Below, in pieces: positions 1 to 6,701 of a stretch of 7,958 nt of DNA. The stretch comes from CAJBLF01 sp041663325 (GTDB lineage: Bacteria; Patescibacteriota; Gracilibacteria; Absconditabacterales; Absconditicoccaceae). The notes beneath the pieces were generated by a model. The model was not told the DNA's origin and made no database searches. It saw nothing but the letters and a program-made list of their open reading frames with translations. Location of the stretch: the NCBI GenBank assembly GCA_041663325.1, contig JBAZRN010000036.1:1-7958 (forward strand), read 5' to 3'. Position 1 is the stretch's first letter. Each line of letters opens with the position of its first letter. The translations under genes and the position numbers were made by a program.

Positions 1-23
1 AAACAGCTACGCTTGCTGACATC

Positions 24-52
24 AAAAAAAGGCACAGCATAGCTGACTTTTC
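24..52 (-). terminator. probable intrinsic terminator of ruvA
   Basis: On the minus strand, just past the ruvA stop, an AAAAG...CTTTT stem encloses a CAGC-TAT-GCTG hairpin, and a run of seven T follows (the A run at 24-30 on the plus strand). A second AT-rich palindrome, TTTTCTCT-TT-AGAGAAAA at 48-65, lies between the ruvA stop and this hairpin. The stem is short and has an internal bulge, so the call is moderate. Confidence 0.5.
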
Positions 53-71
53 TCTTTAGAGAAAATCTCAA

Positions 72-623
72 TTACATCTGACCAATAGTCCATTTGATGA
101 CATCAGACATGTTTTCTTTGGAAATTTTACCTTCATATTTTTGAAGAGTTTCTTTGATTCTCTCCGCATCATAGCCAAATCCTTTGAGGGATTTGATAAT
201 ATCTTTGTACAATTTTTGATCTACGTCCATTTTTTGAATATCGTCAAAATCGAAGCTTCCTTTGAGTTCGAGAAGGATTTTTTTGGCTGATTTGGGACCG
301 ATGCCAGGAATTCATTGGAAGAACTTCGCATCAAAGGTCTTGATGGCATTTTGGAGGCTTTCTCTGGGGAGTTGAGCGAGCTGAAACGCCGTCTTGGGTC
401 AGATTCCACTTATTTTGAGCATATCCTCAAACACATTTTTCTGCTCCATACTATCAAAAGCAAAATAGAACACTGACTTTCTATTGTCGTCCAGATACGG
501 AAAAAGGAAGTACTCCCCTGCTTTTTTGGATCACGAATACGTGACCTCTATGCCGAGAAAGTCGTTGCTGAGCAGTTTTTTGTTTCCGATGATGGTGAGT
601 TTACCATTGAGGTAATGGAACAT
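72..623 (-). CDS. ruvA: Holliday junction branch migration protein RuvA (183 aa)
   Basis: RuvA binds four-way Holliday junctions as a tetramer and loads the RuvB helicase for branch migration in homologous recombination and repair. Seen here: an N-terminal OB-fold-like start (MFHYLNGKLTIIGNK), then two helix-hairpin-helix motifs, GIGPKT near residue 73 and GIPGIGPKSAKK near residue 104, then a C-terminal three-helix domain ending in TIGQM. The length is close to the usual 190-200 aa. Three in-frame TGA codons (plus-strand TCA at 531-533, 399-401 and 312-314) give Gly31, Gly75 and Gly104. The last two are expected HhH glycines, which strongly supports code 25. The ATG at 623 gives the canonical RuvA beginning; no clear Shine-Dalgarno precedes it. 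It is probably transcribed separately from abiEii. This is the only clear housekeeping gene in the window. Confidence 0.96.
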
Positions 624-632
624 GGGTAATTC

Positions 633-660
633 TAAATGTTAAATGCTAAATTCTAGATTA
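633..660. repeat. four degenerate 7-bp tandem units upstream of ruvA
   Basis: Four consecutive heptads, TAAATGT, TAAATGC, TAAATTC and TAGATTA, lie 10 to 37 bases upstream of the ruvA start codon. In the mRNA they would form the 5' leader or part of the promoter. The rest of the 95-base gap between ruvA and abiEii (624-718) shows no convincing promoter hexamer pair. Confidence 0.5.
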
Positions 661-718
661 GGTGTACGTATTTTTGTGGAATTTGCAAGTTGGTGAAGTA
701 TTTCTATGAGTATGTAGA

Positions 719-1558
719 TTAGTGTTTGAAAGACAAAATATAGGCATATATCTGGTCAAAATCAAAGTCTCACGCAGAAATTCACAATACCGGGCGCAAA
801 TCTGTATCTATTTGTTTTTTGAGATTGTTATAATTGGATTCTAATGTATATATTTTTCTTGCTTCTTCCACTTTTTTGTAAATTAATTCTTTGATTTTGT
901 GAAAATCATATCATTGATTCTTAGCATGCCGTACATCAAAGAAGTCTCTAATTGCAGGCTCTTGGCGTGTCAATCAGGCCCTTACCTTCTCTGCCATAGC
1001 CTCATCGAGATGCATACAGTGTATGTGTTTGGACTCAAAAATAGACAAACCGCTAATTGTGTTGATAAAAATATGTTTGATAGGTAGTTGTTGTGGATCA
1101 TGCATTAAATTTTTTTGCAGATGAATATCTATCTTAATCTCTTGCTCTGAGCCATTGATGAAAGATTTATAAAGAAACCTATACATACCTTGGATATTAC
1201 TATTGAATCTCGTTCTTCACTCTTGTAGCTGACATCATAAGGTTCCCATAAATTTCGATAATTTCTGCTTGTACATTTTGAGTAATCTTTCTCTGACATA
1301 ATCACCACCATCTGTTAGACCCACAAAATCCAGATCCTCACTCAGTCTATAATATCAAAAGTGAACTTTATTGAGACAAGTTCATCACTTAAAAATCAAA
1401 TCAGGTAGATTGTCGGCAATCCGATTGAGAATTATCGTCAGATAAAAATCTTTTTCTAGTTTTATTGTATTAAAACCAAGATTTATATCGTTTAGATATC
1501 TCTCCCAATCCTGTGAATTGGAAACACCTAGCTTCTCTTTTATTATAATCTGGATCAT
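719..1558 (-). CDS. abiEii: AbiEii/AbiGii-family nucleotidyltransferase toxin (279 aa)
   Basis: Toxin of the type IV AbiE toxin-antitoxin family (PF08843, DNA polymerase beta-like nucleotidyltransferase fold). Characterised relatives act on RNA or tRNA ends and stop growth during phage infection. Seen here: KGGT at 57-60 followed by R71 and SEDLD at 73-77, the family's first motif with two acidic residues; a third acidic position in KIDIHL at D144; AEKVRAG at 189-195; and an R198 ... RDFFD (204-208) block, which corresponds to the family's AEK..A..R...RD..D motif. Nine in-frame TGA codons read as Gly, including both glycines of GGT (plus-strand TCA pair at 1382-1387), so the active site exists only under code 25. 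The ATG at 1558 directly follows the abiEi stop with no gap. An AAGAAG eight bases upstream is a possible ribosome site. Expected to be translated with, and restrained by, AbiEi. Confidence 0.93.
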
Positions 1559-2152
1559 TTATATCTTCTTAATCCTTTGTAAAACATTCTTATCGCAGTA
1601 TTTTTCAGCCATTTTTGTAAGCTTGATTCTATCTATATTTGATGGTATTCCTTTTATAAATTCAGGATTTTCTTTTTCTTTGTATAATTCTATCAATGCT
1701 CTTTCTGGACTCATAAAATTGACAAGTCTCCCCGTGATCATTTTTGTTTTTATACCATAAAAAAAGGATGGTCTTACCTTTTTGAAAATAAATTTTGCAT
1801 TACCAATAATTTTTTTACCTGAAATAGTAGTATTGTAGATAGTGTATCGTTCTGCTATCTGCGTAGTAAAATGATATAGATTATAGACATGAAGCCCGCC
1901 AAACACATAAGGCTCATCTCCAAAATAAAGAGACCCAATTACATAATCGTCTTTTCTGTGGGAAGATCGGTTATTTATATATATCTTTCATCTTTTGATA
2001 GGAGTAACAATTCCATCCTTACATAACTCTGCTATAGTATACGCAGGAGCGTTTTTCTCTATCAATGTTTTTAAAATGTTATTTGTGACATATGGCTGAT
2101 TATAGATCTTTAATTTATGGCTTATTGTGCCTACTTTAGTTGTTTTTTTCAT
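1559..2152 (-). CDS. abiEi: AbiEi-like antitoxin/transcriptional regulator (197 aa)
   Basis: Cognate antitoxin of AbiEii. In known systems AbiEi has an N-terminal winged helix-turn-helix that represses its own promoter and a C-terminal antitoxin domain. Seen here: residues about 18-62 have a wHTH-like pattern, with TIAELCKDGIVTPIKRGKIYIN matching the recognition helix and wing; the glycine of KRG is a TGA (TCA at 1988-1990). The C-terminal half includes residues typical of the family, such as SPERALIELY. Length fits AbiEi. The ATG at 2152 is preferred over an in-frame GTG at 2200, because that GTG lies between the predicted -10 box and transcript start. No Shine-Dalgarno is visible. The stop codon abuts the abiEii ATG. 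Identity rests on the gene pairing plus the wHTH; the sequence itself is divergent. Confidence 0.82.
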
Positions 2153-2202
2153 GTTTTGTACTGTGTATAAAAAAGTATGATTTCGTCCTTTTCCTTGCAC
2201 AC

Positions 2203-2230
2203 CTTATACTCTATTTTTTTGTGATTTCAA
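2203..2230 (-). promoter_or_regulatory. promoter of abiEi-abiEii
   Basis: On the minus strand, TTGAAA (2225-2230) and TATAAG (2203-2208) are separated by 16 bases. The transcript would start near 2196, giving a leader of about 44 bases before the abiEi ATG. The promoter sits inside the 3' end of the DinD-like reading frame. Confidence 0.6.
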
Positions 2231-2563
2231 GAGAAAAGTGATGCTTGTATTTTCTCTTTTGGATACATCATTTTGATGATTTATTTGTAGTGCAAAAGGT
2301 TGTTTTCTCTCTCAGCTCCCTTTGGGCATTGCGATCGTTTTGCTGACGTCGGCAAAATGATCAGATTCAGCTTTTCAACTATTGTTACACGCTTGCTTGG
2401 CTTTGTTGACTACATCAAGAAAATTATCTCGTTTTCCATGTACATACTGGTTATTCAAGTAAAGATGTATGTAGTGTATTCATCTCCTATTTCTTGTCAC
2501 ACCGACTGCTTTAGATATCTTCAACTCCTGCACTTCGTTTAAAATTGAAGCATCTAAAGTCAT
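2204..2563 (-). pseudogene. DinD-like (DNA-damage-inducible) gene remnant, shortened
   Basis: A 119-residue reading frame from an ATG at 2563. The same frame stays open upstream to a TTG at 2656, which would give about 150 aa. Three in-frame TGA are read as Gly. The stretch FLDVVNKAKQACNNSG followed by SDHFADVSKTI and MPKGSGER resembles the conserved central block of DinD-type proteins (a KA..AC..SG segment, then DHFADVSK and an MPKG-like turn). The usual RYACYLIAQNGD block expected next is absent. The frame continues with KQPFALQINHQN, which could be a decayed AQ.YFA.QTR segment, as if an internal deletion joined the two. The C-terminal half of a normal DinD (about 270 aa in all) is missing, and the end overlaps the abiE promoter and operator. 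A hairpin, ACCCTGC-N10-GCAGGGT (2582-2605), lies just upstream of the ATG. Read as a remnant truncated where abiE begins; a short functional protein cannot be excluded. Confidence 0.5.
2229..2258. promoter_or_regulatory. inverted-repeat operator candidate for AbiEi autoregulation
   Basis: Perfect 9-base arms AAGAGAAAA (2229-2237) and TTTTCTCTT (2250-2258) are separated by 12 bases, a centre-to-centre spacing of 21 bp or two helical turns. One arm overlaps the -35 box of the abiE promoter. AbiEi proteins studied elsewhere repress by binding inverted repeats upstream of their operon, so autoregulation at this site is the natural inference. Confidence 0.5.
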
Positions 2564-2703
2564 CGGTATATATTCGACGTTACCCTGCAAACTGGATAGC
2601 AGGGTTGGCGTCTCATATAATACTTTTTTGACGGGTTGATATTTTATAGTTTTCAAGCTAGTTTTGAGAAATTCTACTCCTTGCCTTCACTATGGGGAAA
2701 GAG

Positions 2704-2724
2704 AAAAAGTCCACTTTTGTGGAC
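2704..2724 (-). terminator. intrinsic terminator of the hsdM operon
   Basis: On the minus strand GTCCAC-AAAA-GTGGAC forms a 6-bp perfect stem, extendable by a G-T and an A-T pair, with a four-base loop and an immediate run of five T. It lies about 120 bases past the hsdM stop. It separates the antitoxin-toxin-hsdM unit from the DinD remnant and abiE. Confidence 0.82.
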
Positions 2725-2739
2725 CTCTCTGCAAAAAAA

Positions 2740-2832
2740 TTACATCTGACTATCTATTCATGAATTTTCATCTTCTTCAACATTTGGTGAAAATGCCATC
2801 GCGAGAGCTACTACCCGACCGATAAAAGACAT
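2740..2832 (-). CDS. possible 30-aa ORF between hsdM and its terminator
   Basis: The frame ATG (2832) to TAA (2740) encodes MSFIGRVVALAMAFSPNVEE and then ten polar residues. It has a hydrophobic first half, an acidic second half and one in-frame TGA. It lies in the same frame as hsdM, twelve bases after the hsdM stop, and ends 15 bases before the terminator stem. No Shine-Dalgarno and no recognised family. It could be a small membrane-associated peptide, a decayed extension of hsdM, or chance. Confidence 0.22.
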
Positions 2833-2844
2833 TCATAAGAAAAT

Positions 2845-4371
2845 TTAAATCATCTTTTCAATTTCATCTAACCCTTTCACAATTTTCCCTTCGAGCTCTT
2901 TAATCTGACTAATCAATACTTTGGGACTTTCATATTTGACTGCGGTGTATTCAATTTTTTTGTACTTGGAAATACTGAGATCGTAATTATTTTTCTTGAT
3001 TTCTTCTTTGGCTACTCGGAATCGTTTTTCTCATTTTTCTGGTTGTTTATCATATTTACGGGCAGTTACACATGATGTATACTTGGCTAATATATCTGGA
3101 ATATCGTTATCATTGATTGGCGTTCTTTTATCATCTAAACTATATCCATCAGCTGATACATCATAAAATCGGACCTTATTTGTTTCGTCACCTTTTGTGA
3201 AAATCAATACTGCTGTGCTTACTCCAGCGTATGGTTTAAATACTCCTGATGGCAAACTAATTACGGCTTTGAGATCAGTATTTTCTAATAGAAATTCTCT
3301 GAGTTTTTTATGTGCATTGGAGGATCCGAACAAAACTCCATCAGGAACAATCACTCCGCATCTTCCACCGACGACGAGCTTTTGATACATTAGTTCGACG
3401 AAGAGCAATTCGGTCTTTGTGGTATCTACCAAAAAATTCTGATTGATATTTGATTTTATCACACTACCTTTAAATGGCGGATTTGCTAGAATAACATCAT
3501 ACTCTGGTTCATGAGAATATTCTTTTCCTAGTGTATCTTTATACGTAATATTTGGAGAGTTGATACCATGTAATATGCTATTCATCAATGCTATTCTCAC
3601 CATTTTAGTAGAAAAATCAAAACCAGAGAATGCTGTAGTTTTTAGTTTATTCCGATCTTTTGCATCAAGCAAATCTGCCGGATAATGTGTGCCTGTTTCA
3701 TCTGTAAATATTGTATCTTTGCTCGTGTTTGCTTGGATGATATGTTTGTAAGCATTTATTATAAATCATGCAGTTCCACAAGCTGGATCACATATTTTGT
3801 CATGTTTTGTTGGATCAATGATATCTACTATCATTTCAATAATATGTCTTGGTGTACGAAATGCTCATCACTTTCCTGCACTTGATATTTCATTGAGTAG
3901 ATATTCATAGATATCTCATACTGTATCATCATTTTGATGTGTTATTTCTAAGTGTTCTATAATACTCACTGCAGAAACAAGCAAACCAGCACTAGGAATC
4001 ATAAATATAGAATCTTTGAGACTATCAGCGAACAAGTCAGCGTGTGGTAAATTTTTGATAAATGGGAACACCACATCTTTAACGAAAACGAACATTTCTT
4101 CTGCAGGCATCTGCGACCAATGAGATCGCCTTAATTCTTCTCATTTATACTTTTTTCCATTTTGTTCAAATGTTCCGTCAAATACGGAAGTATAAGAAAA
4201 TGAAGACAATCTCTCAGCTTTTAAGCTACTTTGCTTATCTATATCATCAAGTCTTTTCATAAAGATGAGATAATTGATCTGTTCTATGGCAGTCAATGGA
4301 TCAGCTAAACCATTGGCAAAAAACATATTTCGAAGACCATCAATTTGTGATTTGAGTTCTGCGTTGAGCAT
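2845..4371 (-). CDS. hsdM: type I restriction-modification methyltransferase subunit HsdM (508 aa)
   Basis: HsdM transfers a methyl group from S-adenosylmethionine to N6 of adenine at the site chosen by HsdS. Seen here: an N-terminal helical HsdM_N domain (MLNAELKSQIDGLRNMFFAN..., with YLIFMKRLDD near residue 37), an AFRTPRHI segment near 169, the SAM-binding motif DPACGTAG at 195-202, and the catalytic NPPF at 297-300, followed by GGRCGVIVPDGVLFG and a helical C-terminus. Six in-frame TGA codons are read as Gly, including the last Gly of DPACGTAG (TCA at 3766-3768) and a TGA-TGA pair at the GKGGAF segment. Length matches the family. It starts 21 bases after the toxin stop, with no visible Shine-Dalgarno, so it is probably expressed from the antitoxin promoter. 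Its partner hsdS is about 3 kb away; hsdR is not in the window. Confidence 0.96.
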
Positions 4372-4392
4372 AGTGAGTATGTGAAAAATAAA

Positions 4393-4800
4393 TTAAATTC
4401 CTGTAAATTTTCCTGTAAGAGATGAATAATTTTTTCTGATTTCTCATCTTCGTCGATTTGTTTCGTTACTTCATTTTACGTCGGTCTTGGCGTAGACCAG
4501 CAAGATATGACATTCGTGGTTCTCCTGATCCATATGGACGATATATCTATTCCCCGAACCATGTGGAGACTCTTGGGTTCATGCGACTGCGAATTCACAT
4601 TTTACGATATGGCAACTTCTACAAGAATGTATTTTTTCAGCTTTCGTTGTTTGCAAATAAGCTTCTATACGAGCAGTAACTCACTGTATCGCTCTGAGAG
4701 TAACGTCTCGCGCGTTCTTATATGTTTTGGAAAAAGATTTAATGAAATGATCTTCGGCGTACGCTCATATATATACTTTATACAGATCATTAATAGACAT
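4393..4800 (-). CDS. RelE/HigB-like toxin candidate paired with a Panacea antitoxin (135 aa)
   Basis: Small basic protein placed directly after an antitoxin-type regulator, with which it overlaps by 11 bases (ATG at 4800, upstream stop at 4790), suggesting coupled translation. The C-terminal half reads like the beta-sheet core of RelE/HigB mRNA interferases: SGNRYIVHMD followed by ILLVYAKTDV (about 99-108), then a polar ET..RRR..I helix. The N-terminal half (HFIKSFSKTYKNA, helical) is longer than in RelE itself. Five TGA codons are read as Gly. If functional it would probably cut or block translated mRNA; that is inferred from fold-like pattern and position only. hsdM follows 21 bases later. 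I do not recognise a named family for the full protein. Confidence 0.68.
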
Positions 4801-5473
4801 TTTCAGGTTCTTCTTGGGTAATAAATTCGTATGGAATGATTTCTTTGTCTTGGCACAACATCCAAGGCAACTGTTTGTGGGTAAAGTCTACTATTTCTTG
4901 GGTATCAGCCTTTTGCCGTTTTTTACAAATCTTTTTGATGAGACCCAATTCCTCCGCGTCTAAATCACCTCCATTTTCCGAAATATTTTCTATCATATAA
5001 GCTGTTCATTTTTTAGTAACTGCAATAGATTGTTGTTGCTCCAATTCTTCTATCGTAGTAAAATATGCATCAGGCACAGGTCATTGCCGTATTCTACGAT
5101 ATTCCAGTCACGTTAACGAATTTAGATGATTATAAAATCGGGCAAAATCTACCAAATAACAAAGCTTTGCTAATTTAGTTTTGGTAATCTTACCGTCTGA
5201 TCAAGACCCATATTTGATGCATGACTTGATGATTTGTTTATATTTTTCTCGATTGGTGTCCGTTGTTGCTGTCATTTTGGTATCTTGATTCATAAAATGA
5301 TCTATAGTAACACCATAAAGATCAGCTAATTTGACAGCCGCTCATAGGGAAAGTTTGGATATTCCTTTTTCAACATTGCTGTAGGTCTGGCGAGTGATGC
5401 CGAGATGGTCGGCAATTTGTTGTTGAGAAAATCACTTCTCTTCACGAAGCTTTTTGATAGTAGAAGAAATCAT
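4790..5473 (-). CDS. XRE helix-turn-helix + Panacea (DUF4065) antitoxin (227 aa)
   Basis: Residues about 5-62 form an XRE/Cro-type HTH (IKKLREEKGFSQQQIADHLG then ITRQTYSNVEKG), which binds DNA and should repress its own promoter. Residues about 92-200 match the Panacea/DUF4065/SocA-like domain (PF13274): TKTKLAKLCYLVDFARFY, then TGLEYRRIRQGPVPDAY, with QGPVP at 130-134. Panacea domains are known as promiscuous antitoxin modules that neutralise unrelated small toxins encoded next to them. Here the downstream overlapping gene is RelE/HigB-like. Six in-frame TGA codons are read as Gly, including the Gly of QGPVP (TCA at 5081-5083). The ATG at 5473 is the only start that yields a complete HTH. 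The promoter and two palindromic operators lie directly upstream. The coupling to hsdM suggests the antitoxin also sets methylase transcription. Confidence 0.88.
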
Positions 5474-5514
5474 GATTAGGGTCGGGAAAAGATAAATTTG
5501 TTATTTGATTGTTG

Positions 5515-5544
5515 ATAGTATGTTAAAAAGATTAACAAAATCAA
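5515..5544 (-). promoter_or_regulatory. promoter of the antitoxin-toxin-hsdM operon
   Basis: On the minus strand TTGATT (5539-5544) and TACTAT (5515-5520) have an 18-base spacer. The predicted transcript start near 5508 leaves a leader of about 35 bases. The spacer is almost wholly occupied by the first palindromic operator. Confidence 0.65.
5521..5537. promoter_or_regulatory. operator 1: perfect palindrome in the promoter spacer
   Basis: TGTTAA-AAAGA-TTAACA, 6-base perfect arms with a 5-base centre, lies between the -35 and -10 boxes. A bound HTH dimer would block RNA polymerase directly. The likely ligand is the XRE-Panacea antitoxin. Confidence 0.62.
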
Positions 5545-5551
5545 GAGAAAA

Positions 5552-5568
5552 TGTTTAAAATATTAACA
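5552..5568. promoter_or_regulatory. operator 2: near-identical palindrome upstream of -35
   Basis: TGTTTA-AAATA-TTAACA is the same 17-base palindrome as operator 1 with one arm mismatch. Its centre lies 31 bp from that of operator 1, close to three helical turns, which suits cooperative binding of two dimers on one face of the DNA. Confidence 0.58.
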
Positions 5569-5588
5569 CCGCTAAAATAATACTCCCT

Positions 5589-5601
5589 AATACCTATAAA
5601 A
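5589..5601 (+). repeat. AATACCTATAAAA repeat, copy 1
   Basis: Identical 13-mer to copy 2 at 5632, 43 bases apart start to start. Both are followed by AT-rich, partly similar sequence. Confidence 0.45.
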
Positions 5602-5631
5602 TAATTTTATGGCTATTTGTAGATTTTGACG

Positions 5632-5644
5632 AATACCTATAAAA
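5632..5644 (+). repeat. AATACCTATAAAA repeat, copy 2
   Basis: Second copy of the 13-mer found at 5589. Confidence 0.45.
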
Positions 5645-5829
5645 AAATTAAGATATGTTGGATTTGAATCTACTTTGATTTTTTGTATACTGCCATCAAC
5701 GTACAAGTAATATCTATCTTTGCTATTCTATGAATGTTATACAAATTTTTATTTGCCGTAACAGATATTAGGATGGTTATCAATAAAATAATCTTGTGTT
5801 TGTGATGGAATGCTGGATACCTCCATTGC

Positions 5830-5942
5830 GCTGGTTTGCTTTGGTAAAAAGCTACTATGCATAGCATTCAAATATTAAGCAACTATAGGTATTATTTATG
5901 TACTGTTGCAAGGAGGACGTGGTTCGAATCCACGTACCAGCG
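5830..5942 (+). tRNA. degenerate or interrupted tRNA-like sequence (threonine-type acceptor)
   Basis: The 3' part has an excellent T-arm (CGTGG-TTCGAAT-CCACG, 5919-5935 region) followed by TACCAGC. The 5' part begins GCTGGTT (5830-5836), pairing six of seven bases with that end, and runs into a D-arm-like GCTT-TGGTAAA-AAGC with the conserved GGTA. GCTGGTTT...GGTA resembles the start of common bacterial tRNA-Thr. The whole is 113 bases instead of about 76. No regular anticodon arm can be drawn in the middle, which contains the inverted AATACCTATA motif, and no CCA is encoded. It could be a tRNA with an insertion or intron, a pseudo-tRNA, or an attachment-site scar. It ends next to the Ymh stop codon on the other strand. 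Confidence 0.4.
5884..5893 (-). repeat. inverted partial copy of the AATACCTATA motif
   Basis: TATAGGTATT here is the exact reverse complement of the first ten bases of the 5589 and 5632 repeats. It falls in the extra sequence inside the tRNA-like element, so the insert may carry the same motif as the upstream DNA. Confidence 0.4.
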
Positions 5943-5943
5943 A

Positions 5944-6678
5944 TTAATATCAAGCTTCTTTCAATCTCATCAACAATAAATTAGCCAGAAACAAAAAGTG
6001 GATGGCTTTTTCTTTTTCAAGTTTAACATGGTCGTGCGCTTTGGGATTTCTTATGGCAAGCATAGCTCATCTAAACAAATCCATATATCCCTGCTGAATA
6101 TTTTGCCCTGTTTCAGTTTCCAAATCTCATAATATGATTATGGGCTTTTTGACTGAAAATGCTTTATTCATTAAATCGGCTCAATCGAACGATTCTCCTG
6201 TATTTTTTTTAACGATTTCTTTCACCTTATTGTTTACTAGCTTCATTGCTTCAAGGACTGAATTACTATAATGCTCGTCATCAAACAATCCCTTTGATAA
6301 CTCAACCAATTCTTTATCAAACATTTTTCGTATATCTAGCTCCACATTTTGTTTTTTCTTTTTTTCTTCTTTGACTGGATCAACTTCCTCCAGATCATCA
6401 ACCAATGTCTGTAAAAAGTATTTGGCTTGATCTAATCATTTTTCATAATCTTCTTGATCTTGTTCATCAAATGATTTTCTAGACAGAATTCTTGGAAATA
6501 TGGATCAAGAATAAGAAATTCATTTAAAACGCCCAACTTCTTTTGATCATTCTCAATAAATAGATGCTATCACACTGATCGTCCTTGTTTCCCAATCAGT
6601 AAAAACTCCAGTGTTCCTCTGTTTTTTAACAATATCTATTTTATCTATCTGTTTCTGCAATTTCTCTTTGCTGCTCAT
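5944..6678 (-). CDS. Ymh/TIGR02391-family protein with HEPN-type Rx4H motif (244 aa)
   Basis: The C-terminal half matches the Hypoth_Ymh family (PF09509/TIGR02391), a sporadic family noted near phage, plasmid and restriction loci, with no settled function: a YSNSVLEAMKLVNNKV helix, then TGESFDGADLMNKAFS, QQGYMDLFRGAMLAI and RNPKAH, ending in a leucine-rich helix (FLFLANLLLMRL). R210-N-x3-H215 fits the Rx4-6H catalytic pair of HEPN ribonucleases, which suggests RNA cleavage in an abortive response; this is inference. The N-terminal part (1-75) is not recognised; a lysine-rich linker (KEEKKKK) follows near 110. Nine in-frame TGA codons are read as Gly. The start at 6678 is chosen because an ATG at 6686 soon meets a TAG. 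It lies 23 bases after the membrane protein gene and is probably co-transcribed with it and hsdS. Confidence 0.8.
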
Positions 6679-6701
6679 AGAGACATATTTTGTAATTAAA
6701 A

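Larger units (their letters stand above)
5569..5943. other. 375-base stretch without a supported protein gene
   Basis: The gap between the antitoxin operators and the stop of the Ymh gene holds three copies of an AATACCTATA motif and a tRNA-like sequence. An open frame on the minus strand (5867-5670, 65 codons) contains no TGA, overlaps the tRNA-like sequence in antisense and resembles no family I know, so I do not call it. I see no other promoter or terminator that I could defend. Confidence 0.6.

Noticed and set aside
1518..1760. 80-codon hydrophobic plus-strand frame
   Set aside because: It lies opposite the end of abiEi and the start of abiEii; the hydrophobicity is an antisense artefact of AT-rich coding DNA.
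2198..2200. GTG at 2200 as the start of abiEi
   Set aside because: It would lie upstream of the transcript start predicted from the TTGAAA/TATAAG promoter; the ATG at 2152 better fits AbiEi length.
2300..2542. 80-codon plus-strand frame opposite the DinD-like remnant
   Set aside because: The minus strand carries recognisable DinD blocks with glycine-compatible TGA; the plus frame has low-complexity hydrophobic content and no family match.
72..2750. 11-bp direct repeat TTACATCTGAC at 72-82 and 2740-2750 as a possible insertion footprint
   Set aside because: Both copies are the ends of reading frames, the interval includes all of ruvA, and exact 11-mer repeats are expected by chance in an 8-kb AT-rich window.
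4458..4821. Plus-strand frames of 73 and 104 codons opposite the toxin gene
   Set aside because: They are antisense to a minus-strand frame with clear family-like motifs and show no motif of their own.
5670..5867. 65-codon minus-strand frame upstream of the antitoxin operators
   Set aside because: It contains no TGA glycine, has no family resemblance or ribosome site, and is antisense to part of the tRNA-like sequence; kept only as a note in the intergenic entry.
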